9,779 nt of DNA, taken from Steroidobacteraceae bacterium (GTDB lineage: Bacteria; Pseudomonadota; Gammaproteobacteria; Steroidobacterales; Steroidobacteraceae). Positions within the stretch are counted from its first letter, which is position 1. The number at the start of each line of letters is the position of its first letter. A program made the translations under genes and the position numbers. Under the pieces are notes generated by a model. That model saw only the letters and a program-made list of their open reading frames with translations, was not told where the DNA came from and did not search any database. Below are positions 1 to 6,900 of this stretch, one piece after another. The stretch spans positions 1-9,779 of the forward strand of contig JAJTCR010000024.1 in assembly GCA_021325695.1 (NCBI GenBank), read 5' to 3'.

Positions 1-73
1 GCGCCAGCGTCGCGAGGTGCGGAGAGAACGTGTTGGTCTCGTGCTGGAACCCGCCGACTGCGATGCGCGCCAC
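1..73 (-). CDS. M81 family metallopeptidase (MlrC-like), N-terminal fragment
   Basis: Only the first 24 codons of this minus-strand gene lie in the window; the rest is beyond the left edge. The reverse complement from a GTG at 73-71 reads RIAVGGFQHETNTFSP after two starting residues. The I-A-x-G-G-F-x-H-E-T-N-T-F-S-P pattern is the hallmark N-terminus of the M81/MlrC family (microcystinase C and relatives), which are predicted zinc peptidases or amidohydrolases acting on small peptides. The frame is open upstream to a TAA at 103-101 and holds no ATG in between, so GTG at 73 is the natural start. A G-run at 80-84 on the opposite strand could act as a weak ribosome site. The gene diverges from the TRAP binding-protein gene, so the two may share regulation, perhaps for peptide or amino-acid-derivative use (inference). 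Catalytic residues are not visible, so the exact substrate cannot be judged. Confidence 0.8.
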   Translation of the reverse strand, partial: MARIAVGGFQHETNTFSPHLATLA

Positions 74-222
74 GGAGTGCCCCCATGCCTCGCCCGCATG
101 TTACCGCGCGGTCCATGATCGAACAGGGGCCGAGGCGGGTACGCAACCTGTCCGTGGGTCGGAGCGGCATCCGTTGCTGCCGGCGATACGGCCGTGCAAG
201 AATCGGCCGCATCGGTGACGCG

Positions 223-239
223 GGTGGCGCGCGTCCACC
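223..239. repeat. Inverted repeat in divergent promoter region
   Basis: GGTGG at 223-227 is followed after 7 bases by CCACC at 235-239, a perfect 5-bp inverted repeat. An overlapping pair, ACGCG (218-222) and CGCGT (230-234), is also complementary, so the segment could form alternative small hairpins or be a protein-binding site. In GC-rich DNA such short repeats arise easily by chance, so support is low. Confidence 0.2.
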
Positions 240-287
240 AGGGACCAAGAACAAGCTCAGGGAGGTCCGACCGGCAACCGTCCGGAA

Positions 288-303
288 CGCATCTGCAGGT
301 GCG
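288..303. promoter_or_regulatory. Candidate operator palindrome
   Basis: The 16 bases CGCATCTGCAGGTGCG are self-complementary at 7 of 8 paired positions; the exception is a T/G pair at 292/299. It sits 134 bp upstream of the TRAP binding-protein start and about 215 bp from the divergent M81 start. A dyad of this length between divergent genes is the usual form of a binding site for a dimeric repressor or activator. No regulator gene is visible in the window and no second copy was noticed, so this is a suggestion only. Confidence 0.3.
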
Positions 304-424
304 ACGTGCACAGCGGCATCACGACGGCTGCCTTCCGACCCCGCAACGTATCCGGGCACCTCGCTGACAGGGCGCACCAGTTTCTTTTTTCTGGGGATGA
401 GCTTCCTGTGACGTGAACCCCGCG

Positions 425-430
425 GGAGGA
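425..430 (+). promoter_or_regulatory. Ribosome binding site of TRAP binding protein
   Basis: GGAGGA lies 6 bases before ATG 437 and is a near-perfect Shine-Dalgarno sequence. It decides the start: an in-frame GTG at 413 would place this site inside the coding region and put eight extra residues ahead of a complete Tat signal. Confidence 0.8.
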
Positions 431-436
431 AGAGGG

Positions 437-1519
437 ATGGAGCGACGAAAGTTCCTGGCCCAGGCGGCGCTCGCCGCCACGGCGACGTCCACTGCGCTCC
501 TGGCCGGCTGCGGCGAGAAGGAAGAAAAGTCCGGCGGCCCGGCGGTGCAGACGGCGGCGAAGACCGCGATCAAGTGGCGGCTGCAGACCTACGCGGGCCC
601 CGCCCTCGCCGAGCACGTCATCAAGCCTTCCATCAATGCCTTCAACAAGGTCGCCAACGGCGAGATGGTGATCGAGCTCTACTTCGCGGACCAGCTCGTG
701 CCCACCGGCGAATTGTTCCGGGCGATGCAGACCGGCACCATCGACGCTGTCCAGAGCGACGACGACTCGATCGCCGCCCCGACCGACATCCGGGTGTTCG
801 GCGGTTATTTCCCCTTCGCGACGCGCTACAGCCTCGACGTCCCGGCGCTGTTCCACAATTACGGACTGAACGAGATCTGGCGTGAGGCGTACGACGAAGT
901 CGAGAACGTCACCTGGCTCAGTTCCGGCAGCTGGGACCCGTGCCACTTCAACACGGTCAAGCCGATCAACACGCTCGCGGACCTGAAAGGCCTGCGCATC
1001 TTCACGTTCCCGACCGCCGGCAAGTTCCTCGCGCGTTTCGGGGTGGTGCCCGTGACGCTGCCGTGGAGCGACGTGCCGGCGGCGATCCAGACCGGCGAGC
1101 TCGATGGCCTGGCGTGGTCCGGCATCACCGAGGACTACACGGTCGGTTGGGCGGACGTGACGCCGTATTTCCTAACGAACCACATCTCCGGCGCCTGGAT
1201 CGGCTCGTACTTCGTCAACGACAAGTCGTGGGAGAAGGTGCCCGAGCACCTGAAGACGCTGTACAAGCTCTGCATCGACAGCTCGCACTACTACCGCCAG
1301 CACTGGTACTGGGGTGGCGAGGCGGACCTGCGCGTCAAGGGTCCCAAGATGAAGCTGACGACGATTCCCGCGGCCGAGTGGGCGACCGTCGAGAACGAGG
1401 CGCACCAGTTCTGGGACGAGATCGCGGCGACCAGTCCGCGTTGCGCAAAAGTCGTGCAGATCTTCCGGGAGTACAACGACCTCATGACGAAGGCCGGACC
1501 TCCCTATCGCTACGCCTGA
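437..1519 (+). CDS. TRAP transporter substrate-binding lipoprotein, DctP family
   Basis: 360-residue periplasmic solute receptor of a tripartite ATP-independent (TRAP) transporter, which captures an organic acid or similar carboxylate and delivers it to the DctQ/DctM membrane proteins. The N-terminus is MERRKFLAQAA, a twin-arginine motif, followed by an Ala-rich stretch and lipobox LLAGC with Cys25. It is therefore predicted to be Tat-exported and lipid-anchored. DctP-family features follow: the LVPTGELFRAMQTGTIDAV block (residues 88-106), LKGLRIFTFP with Arg187 at the position of the conserved carboxylate-binding arginine, the AIQTGELDG block (216-224), and the ending FREYNDLM...AGPPYRY. Length is normal once the signal is counted. 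No dctQ or dctM genes follow; the next gene is phosphoketolase. The receptor is thus an orphan here, or its partners lie elsewhere. The ligand cannot be told from sequence. Confidence 0.92.
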   Translation: MERRKFLAQAALAATATSTALLAGCGEKEEKSGGPAVQTAAKTAIKWRLQTYAGPALAEHVIKPSINAFNKVANGEMVIELYFADQLVPTGELFRAMQTGTIDAVQSDDDSIAAPTDIRVFGGYFPFATRYSLDVPALFHNYGLNEIWREAYDEVENVTWLSSGSWDPCHFNTVKPINTLADLKGLRIFTFPTAGKFLARFGVVPVTLPWSDVPAAIQTGELDGLAWSGITEDYTVGWADVTPYFLTNHISGAWIGSYFVNDKSWEKVPEHLKTLYKLCIDSSHYYRQHWYWGGEADLRVKGPKMKLTTIPAAEWATVENEAHQFWDEIAATSPRCAKVVQIFREYNDLMTKAGPPYRYA

Positions 1520-1536
1520 ATCCAAAGTCGAACGGT

Positions 1537-1565
1537 GCCGCGCGGTTCGCCGCTGAGCGCGCGGC
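1537..1565 (+). terminator. GC-rich stem-loop downstream of TRAP receptor gene
   Basis: GCCGCGCG at 1537-1544 pairs perfectly with CGCGCGGC at 1558-1565, giving an 8-bp all-GC stem with a 13-base loop that starts 17 bases after the stop codon. There is no following U-run, so classical intrinsic termination is doubtful. It may instead stabilise the 3' end of the receptor mRNA or separate it from xfp expression. Confidence 0.4.
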
Positions 1566-1646
1566 GCGGCGCGCGTTCCACCTCACGGGGCTGGCATCCA
1601 TCGGGATGCTGCGCGAAAGTACCGGGCTGCGAACGGCTCGACCGGT

Positions 1647-1653
1647 GAGAGGG
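1647..1653 (+). promoter_or_regulatory. Ribosome binding site of xfp
   Basis: GAGAGGG ends 5 bases before ATG 1659 and supports that start. The choice matters because the first ~38 residues of the protein are a poorly conserved basic, Pro/Ala/Arg-rich leader, before the recognisable phosphoketolase fold begins. Confidence 0.6.
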
Positions 1654-1658
1654 AATTC

Positions 1659-4124
1659 ATGGCGACCAAGAACGGCAGGAAGGCGCTCGCGCCGCTTCAC
1701 GCGCGCAATCCCGTGCCCGCCCGCAGGACGTCCGTGCCGGTCGGCAGGGCCGCGCCTCGCTCCGATGGCACGCCGGACCGCGCCCAACTGCAGCGCATCG
1801 ACGCGTACTGGCGCGCGTGCAACTACCTCGCCGCCGGCATGATCTACCTGCGGGACAACCCGCTGCTGCGCGAGCCCCTGGCGACCGACCACATCAAGCA
1901 CCGCCTGCTCGGTCACTGGGGCGCCAGCCCGGGCCTGAGCTTCACCTACGTGCACCTGAACCGGCTGATCAACAAGTACGACCTCGACGCAATTTTTCTG
2001 GCCGGACCGGGACACGGCGCGCCGGGCGTGCTGGCGCCGGTGTACCTCGAAGGCACCTATGCCGAGATCTACCCGATCAAGGGTGAGGACGTCGAGGGCA
2101 TGCGGCAGTTCTTCAAGGATTTCTCGTTCCCGGGCGGCATCGGCAGTCACTGTACGCCGGAGACGCCGGGCTCGATCCACGAGGGCGGCGAACTCGGCTA
2201 CAGCGTTTCGCATGCGTTCGGTGCCGCGTTCGACAACCCGGACCTGCTGGTCACGGTGGTCGTGGGGGACGGCGAAGCGGAGACCGGGCCGCTCGCGACC
2301 GCCTGGCACTCGAACAAGTTCCTGAACCCGGTGCGCGACGGCGCGGTGCTCCCCGTGCTGCACCTGAACGGCTACAAGATCAACAACCCGACGCTGCTCG
2401 CGCGCATTTCGCACGAGGAACTGGAAGCGCTGTTCCGCGGTTACGGCTGGACGCCGCATTTCGTCGAAGGCGACGACCCGGCCCGGATGCACGAAGTCAT
2501 GGCGACGACCCTCGAGCGCTGCGTGCTCGAGATCCGCCGGATCCAGGGCGACGCCCGCCGGACGGGCAAAGCCGAGCGTGCCCGCTGGCCGATGATCGTG
2601 CTGCGCAGCCCCAAGGGCTGGACCGGACCGAAGAAGGTCGGTGGCAAGACCGTGGAGGGTTACTGGCGCGCGCACCAGGTGCCGTTGGCCGACGTGCGCA
2701 CGAATCCCGAAAACCTCAAGCAGCTCGAGCAGTGGTTGCGCAGCTATCGGCCGCAGGAGCTGTTCGATGCGAGCGGGCGCCTGGTCGAGGATCTGCGCGC
2801 GCTCGCGCCGAAGGGCCGACGCCGCATGAGCGCGAACCCGCACGCGAACGGGGGACAGCTGCGGCGGCCGCTGCGTCTGCCCGATTTCCGCGATTACGCC
2901 GTGCCGGTGAAGAAGTCCGGCGCCTCGGAGGCCGAGAACACGCGCCGGCTCGGCGAGTTCCTGCGTGACATCCTGAGACTGAACCCCGACAACTTCCGCG
3001 TGTTCGGACCGGACGAGACCACGTCCAACAAGCTCGACGCCGTCTACGAGGCGAGCCAGAAGACATGGCTCGGCGACTATCTCCCGGTCGACGCGGACGG
3101 CGGGCACCTGGCGCCCGACGGCCGCGTCATGGAGATGCTCTCGGAACACACGCTCGAGGGCTGGCTCGAGGGTTACCTGCTCACGGGCCGGCACGGATTC
3201 TTCTCGACCTACGAGGCCTTCGTGCACGTGATCGACTCGATGTTCAACCAGCACGCGAAATGGCTCGCGATCTCGCGCGAGCTGCCGTGGCGCGCGCCGG
3301 TGGCCTCGCTCAACATGCTGATCACCTCGACCGTCTGGCGGCAGGATCACAACGGCTTCACGCACCAGGACCCGGGCTTCCTCGACATCGTCGTCAACAA
3401 GAGCCCGGAGGTCACCCGGATCTACCTGCCGCCCGACTCGAATTGCCTGCTGGCGGTCGGGAACCGCTGCCTGCAGTCGACCGGCGACGTCAACGTGATC
3501 GTCTGCGACAAGCAGAAGCACCTCCAGTACCTCGACATGGACGCGGCGATCAGGCACTGCGAGAAGGGCATCGGGCTCTGGGACTGGGCCAGCAACGACG
3601 TAGGGTCGGTGCCCGACGTGGTGATGGCAGCGTGCGGCGACATCGCGACGCAGGAAGCGCTCGCGGCGACGGCACTGCTGCGCCACCACTTCCCCGACCT
3701 CAAGGTCCGGTTCGTCAACGTCGTGGACCTCTACACGCTGACGCCGCCCAAGGAACACCCGCACGGTCTCTCCGACCGCGACTTCGACTCGCTGTTCACG
3801 ACGGACCGGCCGATCATCTTCAACTTCCACGGCTATCCGTGGCTGATTCATCGCCTGGCCTACCGCCGGCACAACCACGACAACCTGCACGTGCGCGGCT
3901 ACAAGGAAAAGGGCAACATCAACACGCCGCTCGAGCTCGCGATCAACAACGAGGTGGACCGCTTCAGCCTCGCGATCGACGTGATCGACCGCGTGCCGCG
4001 ACTGCAGGTCGCGGGCGCGCACGTCAAGGAGTTCCTGCGCAACCAGCAGATCGAATGCCGCAACTACGCGCACGAGCACGGCATCGATCGTCCCGCCGAC
4101 CGCGACTGGAAGTGGCCGCAATGA
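1659..4124 (+). CDS. xfp: Phosphoketolase (xylulose-5-P / fructose-6-P)
   Basis: 821-residue thiamine-diphosphate enzyme of the cytoplasm. It cleaves xylulose-5-P with phosphate to acetyl-P and glyceraldehyde-3-P, and in many members also fructose-6-P to acetyl-P and erythrose-4-P. Length matches the family (about 790-825). Visible motifs: LLGHWGASPGLSF (His86), GPGHGAPG (His119), SHCTPETPGSIHEGGELGYS (His164), the TPP/Mg site GDGEAETG (203-210), AHQ (339-341 region), DETTSNK (452-458), LSEH with Glu496 as the probable cofactor-activating glutamate, STYEAF (Tyr518), and RQDHNGFTHQDPG (561-573). By rough alignment these correspond to the Bifidobacterium catalytic residues His64, His97, His142, Glu479, Tyr501 and His553, so the enzyme looks intact. 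Residues 1-38 are a variable leader. The gene overlaps tal by ATGA, implying translational coupling. No acetate kinase or phosphotransacetylase gene is in the window. Sequence alone does not settle X5P-only versus dual specificity. Confidence 0.97.
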   Translation: MATKNGRKALAPLHARNPVPARRTSVPVGRAAPRSDGTPDRAQLQRIDAYWRACNYLAAGMIYLRDNPLLREPLATDHIKHRLLGHWGASPGLSFTYVHLNRLINKYDLDAIFLAGPGHGAPGVLAPVYLEGTYAEIYPIKGEDVEGMRQFFKDFSFPGGIGSHCTPETPGSIHEGGELGYSVSHAFGAAFDNPDLLVTVVVGDGEAETGPLATAWHSNKFLNPVRDGAVLPVLHLNGYKINNPTLLARISHEELEALFRGYGWTPHFVEGDDPARMHEVMATTLERCVLEIRRIQGDARRTGKAERARWPMIVLRSPKGWTGPKKVGGKTVEGYWRAHQVPLADVRTNPENLKQLEQWLRSYRPQELFDASGRLVEDLRALAPKGRRRMSANPHANGGQLRRPLRLPDFRDYAVPVKKSGASEAENTRRLGEFLRDILRLNPDNFRVFGPDETTSNKLDAVYEASQKTWLGDYLPVDADGGHLAPDGRVMEMLSEHTLEGWLEGYLLTGRHGFFSTYEAFVHVIDSMFNQHAKWLAISRELPWRAPVASLNMLITSTVWRQDHNGFTHQDPGFLDIVVNKSPEVTRIYLPPDSNCLLAVGNRCLQSTGDVNVIVCDKQKHLQYLDMDAAIRHCEKGIGLWDWASNDVGSVPDVVMAACGDIATQEALAATALLRHHFPDLKVRFVNVVDLYTLTPPKEHPHGLSDRDFDSLFTTDRPIIFNFHGYPWLIHRLAYRRHNHDNLHVRGYKEKGNINTPLELAINNEVDRFSLAIDVIDRVPRLQVAGAHVKEFLRNQQIECRNYAHEHGIDRPADRDWKWPQ

Positions 4125-5107
4125 GTGCAGAACCGCAGACCGTGACGACCCAGCTCGAGGCGCTGCGACGACACTCCGTGATCGTCGCCGACACCGGCGA
4201 CATCGATGCCATCGCGAAATTCAGGCCGCAGGACGCGACGACGAACCCGAGCCTGATCTACAAGGCCGCGCAGGACGATCGCTACCGGCACCTGGTCGAG
4301 GCGGCATTCGCGGCCGCGCCGGGGCACGGCAACGGCGAAGATCGCATGGCCGTCGTGGTCGACCGGCTCATGGTCACGTTCGGCCGGGAAATCCTCAAAC
4401 TCGTGCCGGGGCGCGTCTCGACCGAGGTCGCGGCGCGCCTGAGCTTCGACACGCAGGCGAGCGAACGCAAGGCGCGGGAACTGGTCGGGCTCTACGAGCA
4501 GGCAGGGATACCGCGCGAGCGCGTGCTGATCAAGGTTGCGAGCACCTGGGAGGGCATTCGAGCGGCAGAGCGTCTCGAGCGTGACGGCATTCACTGCAAC
4601 CTGACACTGCTGTTCAGTTTCGCACAGGCGGTCGCCTGCGCCGATGCGGGCGTCACGCTGATCTCGCCGTTCGTGGGACGCATCTACGACTGGTACAGGA
4701 AGTCACGCGGCGTCGAGGACATTCCTGCGGCCGAAGACCCGGGGGTCGCGTCGGTCACGCGCATCTACGAGTACTACAAGAAGTACGGCTACCCAACCCA
4801 GGTCATGGGCGCGAGCTTCCGCAAGACCTCGCAGATCGTCGACCTCGCCGGCTGCGACCTGCTGACGATCAGCCCGGAACTGCTCGCGAAGCTCGAGGCG
4901 ACGGCAGGCGACGTCGAGGCCCGGCTCACGACCGAGGCTGCGCGCCGCAGCGACGCGCCGAAGCTCTCGCTCGACGAAGCCGGGTTCCGCTGGCTGCACA
5001 ACGAGGACGCGATGGCGACCGAAAAGCTCGCCGAGGGCATCCGCGCGTTCGACGCCGACGCGCGCAAGCTCGCGGAGCTGCTGCAGGCGAGGCTCGCGCC
5101 GGCCTGA
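4121..5107 (+). CDS. tal: Transaldolase, TalB type
   Basis: 328-residue cytoplasmic enzyme of the non-oxidative pentose phosphate pathway. It moves a dihydroxyacetone unit between sedoheptulose-7-P + glyceraldehyde-3-P and erythrose-4-P + fructose-6-P through a Schiff base. Family marks: DATTNPSLI (38-46), RVLIKVASTWEGIRAAE with Schiff-base Lys138 (E. coli TalB Lys132), Asp24 and Glu102 at the positions of TalB Asp17 and Glu96, CNLTLLFSFAQA (159-170), SPFVGRI (182-188), AEDPGV and VMGASFR. It is slightly longer than TalB (317) through a longer N-terminus. ATG 4121 overlaps the xfp stop (ATGA), with GGAAGTGG at 4108-4115 as a possible ribosome site inside xfp. The pairing suggests it recycles the erythrose-4-P made by phosphoketolase from fructose-6-P. 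An open frame extends far upstream inside xfp in another frame, but conservation begins only here. Confidence 0.96.
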   Translation: MSAEPQTVTTQLEALRRHSVIVADTGDIDAIAKFRPQDATTNPSLIYKAAQDDRYRHLVEAAFAAAPGHGNGEDRMAVVVDRLMVTFGREILKLVPGRVSTEVAARLSFDTQASERKARELVGLYEQAGIPRERVLIKVASTWEGIRAAERLERDGIHCNLTLLFSFAQAVACADAGVTLISPFVGRIYDWYRKSRGVEDIPAAEDPGVASVTRIYEYYKKYGYPTQVMGASFRKTSQIVDLAGCDLLTISPELLAKLEATAGDVEARLTTEAARRSDAPKLSLDEAGFRWLHNEDAMATEKLAEGIRAFDADARKLAELLQARLAPA

Positions 5108-5204
5108 GCCGCGTGCATCGGCGACCCGACCCGGCCATACTCCTGACCAACGGGCGGACCACCGTCGGCGGGCCGCAGCGGCTCGCCGAGGACGGAACGC
5201 GCGC

Positions 5205-6851
5205 ATGTCGAGAACGAAAGCTGTGACTGCCTTCGCCAGGTCCCGGTGGCCTGGGTTTTGGGTGGCGTGGGTTTGCCTGGCAGCCGTCATCCCGGCGGGC
5301 GCGGTCGAGCAGTCACCTCCCGCCGCGCCGGCGGCTGCCGCTGCGCCGGCCGACCTGACGGTCGCAAACCGGTACATCGTCACGATGCGCGCCACGAACG
5401 AATTCGGCGCCACACCCACCGTGCGCGCAGCCGGCGTGCGGGACATCCTCGAGGCCCTGTTCGCCCGCGGCGGTCCGATGGAAGTCGACACGTCGGAGAT
5501 GCCACAGGGCACGGCCGTCATGCTGGACGGGCAACCGGTGTTCCGGGTGCTGAACGGTGACGTGAATCCCGAGGCTGGGGAAACGACTCGCGGCGTCGCC
5601 GGCCGGGCGGCGGCGAACCTCAGGCTGGCCTTGCGTGACCTGCGGCAAAGCCGGGACCCGAATTACGTGCTCGCCGCCCTGGGCAAGACGCTGGTGGCGT
5701 CGCTCGTGCTCGCCGGCTTGCTGTGGCTCCTGTCGCGCGCGTATACCGCGGGGGCCGCGCGCCTTCGAGGTTACGTCCAGCGCCGATCGGCCTCGATGGT
5801 GCCAGAGTGGGGCCAGCAGGTCGTGGGCGGCGGTGGCTTCAGCGAACTCGCCATCGTGCCGTTGAAGCTGCTTGCCTGGGCGATCGCACTGTTACTGCTG
5901 TACCAGTGGGCCGCACTCGTGTTCGAGTTCTTCCCATATACGCGGCCATGGGGCGAGGCGCTGCTCACGAACCTGGTCGACGCGTTCGCGGAGATCGGGA
6001 CCGGCCTCCTGCGCGCACTGCCGGGGCTGGCGTTCGTCGTGCTGATCTTCGCCATTGCCCGGTTCATCGCGCGCAGCATCCGCGCTTTTTTCGACGGCGT
6101 CGCGTCCGGGCGTATCCACGTGACCTGGTTCGACGAGACCACGGCCCGGCCGACGGGCCGCCTGCTCAGCGTCATCGTCTGGCTGTTCGCGCTCGTGGCC
6201 GCGTACCCATACATCCCAGGCAGCGACAGCGAGGCGTTCAAGGGCATCGGCGTCTTCATCGGCCTCATGATGTCGATCGGCGCCTCGGGCATCGTCAACC
6301 AGGCCGTGAGCGGCCTCATGCTGATGTACACGCGCACGCTGCGGCCCGGCGAGTTCGTGCAGATCGGCGACACCGAGGGCACCGTCACGTCGGTCGGCTT
6401 CGTGACGACGCGCATCGAGACGCTGCGCAACGTCGAGGTCAACGTGCCGAACGCAGTCATCACGGGCAACGTGACCCGCAATTACTCGCGGCTCGTCGGC
6501 AACGGTGGCATGCGGCTCCCGACCTCCGTCACGATCGGCTACGACACGCCGTGGCGACAGGTGCGCGCGATGCTGCTGATCGCCGCGGATCGCACGGCGT
6601 CGGTGGAAAAGGACCCGCCGCCACGCGTGCTGCAGACCGCGCTGCAGGACTTCTACGTCGAGTACACGCTCGTCGTCAGCGTCGCCGAGCCGCGCCGCAA
6701 GGTGCTCGTGCTGGACGAGTTGCACTCGAACATCCAGGACGTGTTCAACGAGCACGGCGTCCAGATCATGTCGCCGAACTACGAAGCCGACCCGGCGGAC
6801 AAGAAAGTCGTACCGCAGGACCAGTGGTTCGCCGCCCCCGCCGAGAAATAG
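5205..6851 (+). CDS. MscS-family mechanosensitive channel with N-terminal periplasmic domain
   Basis: 548-residue inner-membrane channel predicted to open under membrane tension and release solutes during hypo-osmotic shock. Domain order: signal-like segment (about 14-33, ending near AGA); an Ala/Pro linker (37-50); a periplasmic domain (about 51-150) containing VANRYIVTMRA and an LDGQPVFRVLNGDVNPEAGE segment; hydrophobic helices near 160-178, 215-240, 266-289 and 318-336; then the pore helix and MscS beta domain, including SIGASGIVNQAVSGLMLMY (357-375), LRPGEFVQIGDTEGTV (379-394) and NVPNAVITGNVTRNYSRL (413-430). It is about twice the length of E. coli MscS (286), because of the N-terminal domain and extra helices. 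It starts 97 bp after tal with only a modest GAGGA/GGA ribosome site. Cotranscription with xfp-tal is possible but unproven, and no promoter was recognised in the gap. Confidence 0.93.
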   Translation: MSRTKAVTAFARSRWPGFWVAWVCLAAVIPAGAVEQSPPAAPAAAAAPADLTVANRYIVTMRATNEFGATPTVRAAGVRDILEALFARGGPMEVDTSEMPQGTAVMLDGQPVFRVLNGDVNPEAGETTRGVAGRAAANLRLALRDLRQSRDPNYVLAALGKTLVASLVLAGLLWLLSRAYTAGAARLRGYVQRRSASMVPEWGQQVVGGGGFSELAIVPLKLLAWAIALLLLYQWAALVFEFFPYTRPWGEALLTNLVDAFAEIGTGLLRALPGLAFVVLIFAIARFIARSIRAFFDGVASGRIHVTWFDETTARPTGRLLSVIVWLFALVAAYPYIPGSDSEAFKGIGVFIGLMMSIGASGIVNQAVSGLMLMYTRTLRPGEFVQIGDTEGTVTSVGFVTTRIETLRNVEVNVPNAVITGNVTRNYSRLVGNGGMRLPTSVTIGYDTPWRQVRAMLLIAADRTASVEKDPPPRVLQTALQDFYVEYTLVVSVAEPRRKVLVLDELHSNIQDVFNEHGVQIMSPNYEADPADKKVVPQDQWFAAPAEK

Positions 6852-6871
6852 CGAACGGGGTTACGCCACGC

Positions 6872-6899
6872 GGACGCCCTGGAGTCTCCCGGAGCGTCC
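6872..6899. terminator. Inverted repeat in convergent gap, possible terminator
   Basis: GGACGC at 6872-6877 pairs with GCGTCC at 6894-6899. Two more C-G pairs can form (6878-6879 with 6891-6892) around a bulged A at 6893. The repeat fills the 49-bp gap between the convergent channel and haloperoxidase-like genes, where a shared terminator would be expected. A short T-containing stretch (CTTCATTT) follows on the plus strand only, so it fits plus-strand termination better than minus-strand. Confidence 0.4.
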
Positions 6900-6900
6900 T

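Larger units (their letters stand above)
74..436. other. Divergent intergenic region (no gene seen)
   Basis: This is about 360 bp between the M81-like gene start (minus strand) and the TRAP binding-protein start (plus strand). It must carry the promoters for both. Short open frames cross it on both strands, but their translations are Arg/Pro/Ala-rich, show no recognisable motif, and lack good ribosome sites. I saw no convincing -35/-10 pair. What it does hold is a palindrome at 288-303, an inverted repeat at 223-239, an imperfect direct repeat (CCGACCGG at 267-274 and CCGTCCGG at 278-285), and a T-rich tract at 381-390 just upstream of the plus-strand gene. Confidence 0.6.

Noticed and set aside
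174..203. Possible promoter TTGCTG / AAGAAT with 18-bp spacing
   Set aside because: Only 3 of 6 and 4 of 6 consensus matches; too weak to call in a region of this length.
85..411. 108-codon plus-strand frame in the divergent gap
   Set aside because: Arg-rich, no recognisable domain, no Shine-Dalgarno sequence, and it lies where promoters for two divergent genes are expected.
413..436. GTG 413 as an upstream start for the TRAP receptor
   Set aside because: It would put the strong GGAGGA ribosome site inside the gene and add eight residues before an otherwise complete Tat signal.
257..946. 229-codon minus-strand frame over the intergenic gap and the TRAP receptor 5' end
   Set aside because: Mostly antisense to the receptor coding region, low-complexity composition, no motif, no ribosome site.
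3065..4120. Long in-frame extension of tal back into xfp
   Set aside because: The extension is an Arg/Ala/Pro-rich reading of xfp in another frame. Transaldolase similarity begins just after ATG 4121.
1482..4121. 879-codon open frame antisense to xfp
   Set aside because: It mirrors the codon structure of xfp in GC-rich DNA. Its translation is Val/Arg/Asp/Glu-rich without any domain motif, while the plus-strand frame encodes a complete phosphoketolase.
5113..5141. Possible promoter before the MscS-type gene (CATACT as -10)
   Set aside because: The -10 matches at 4 of 6, but the base stretch at the -35 position matches at only 2 of 6.
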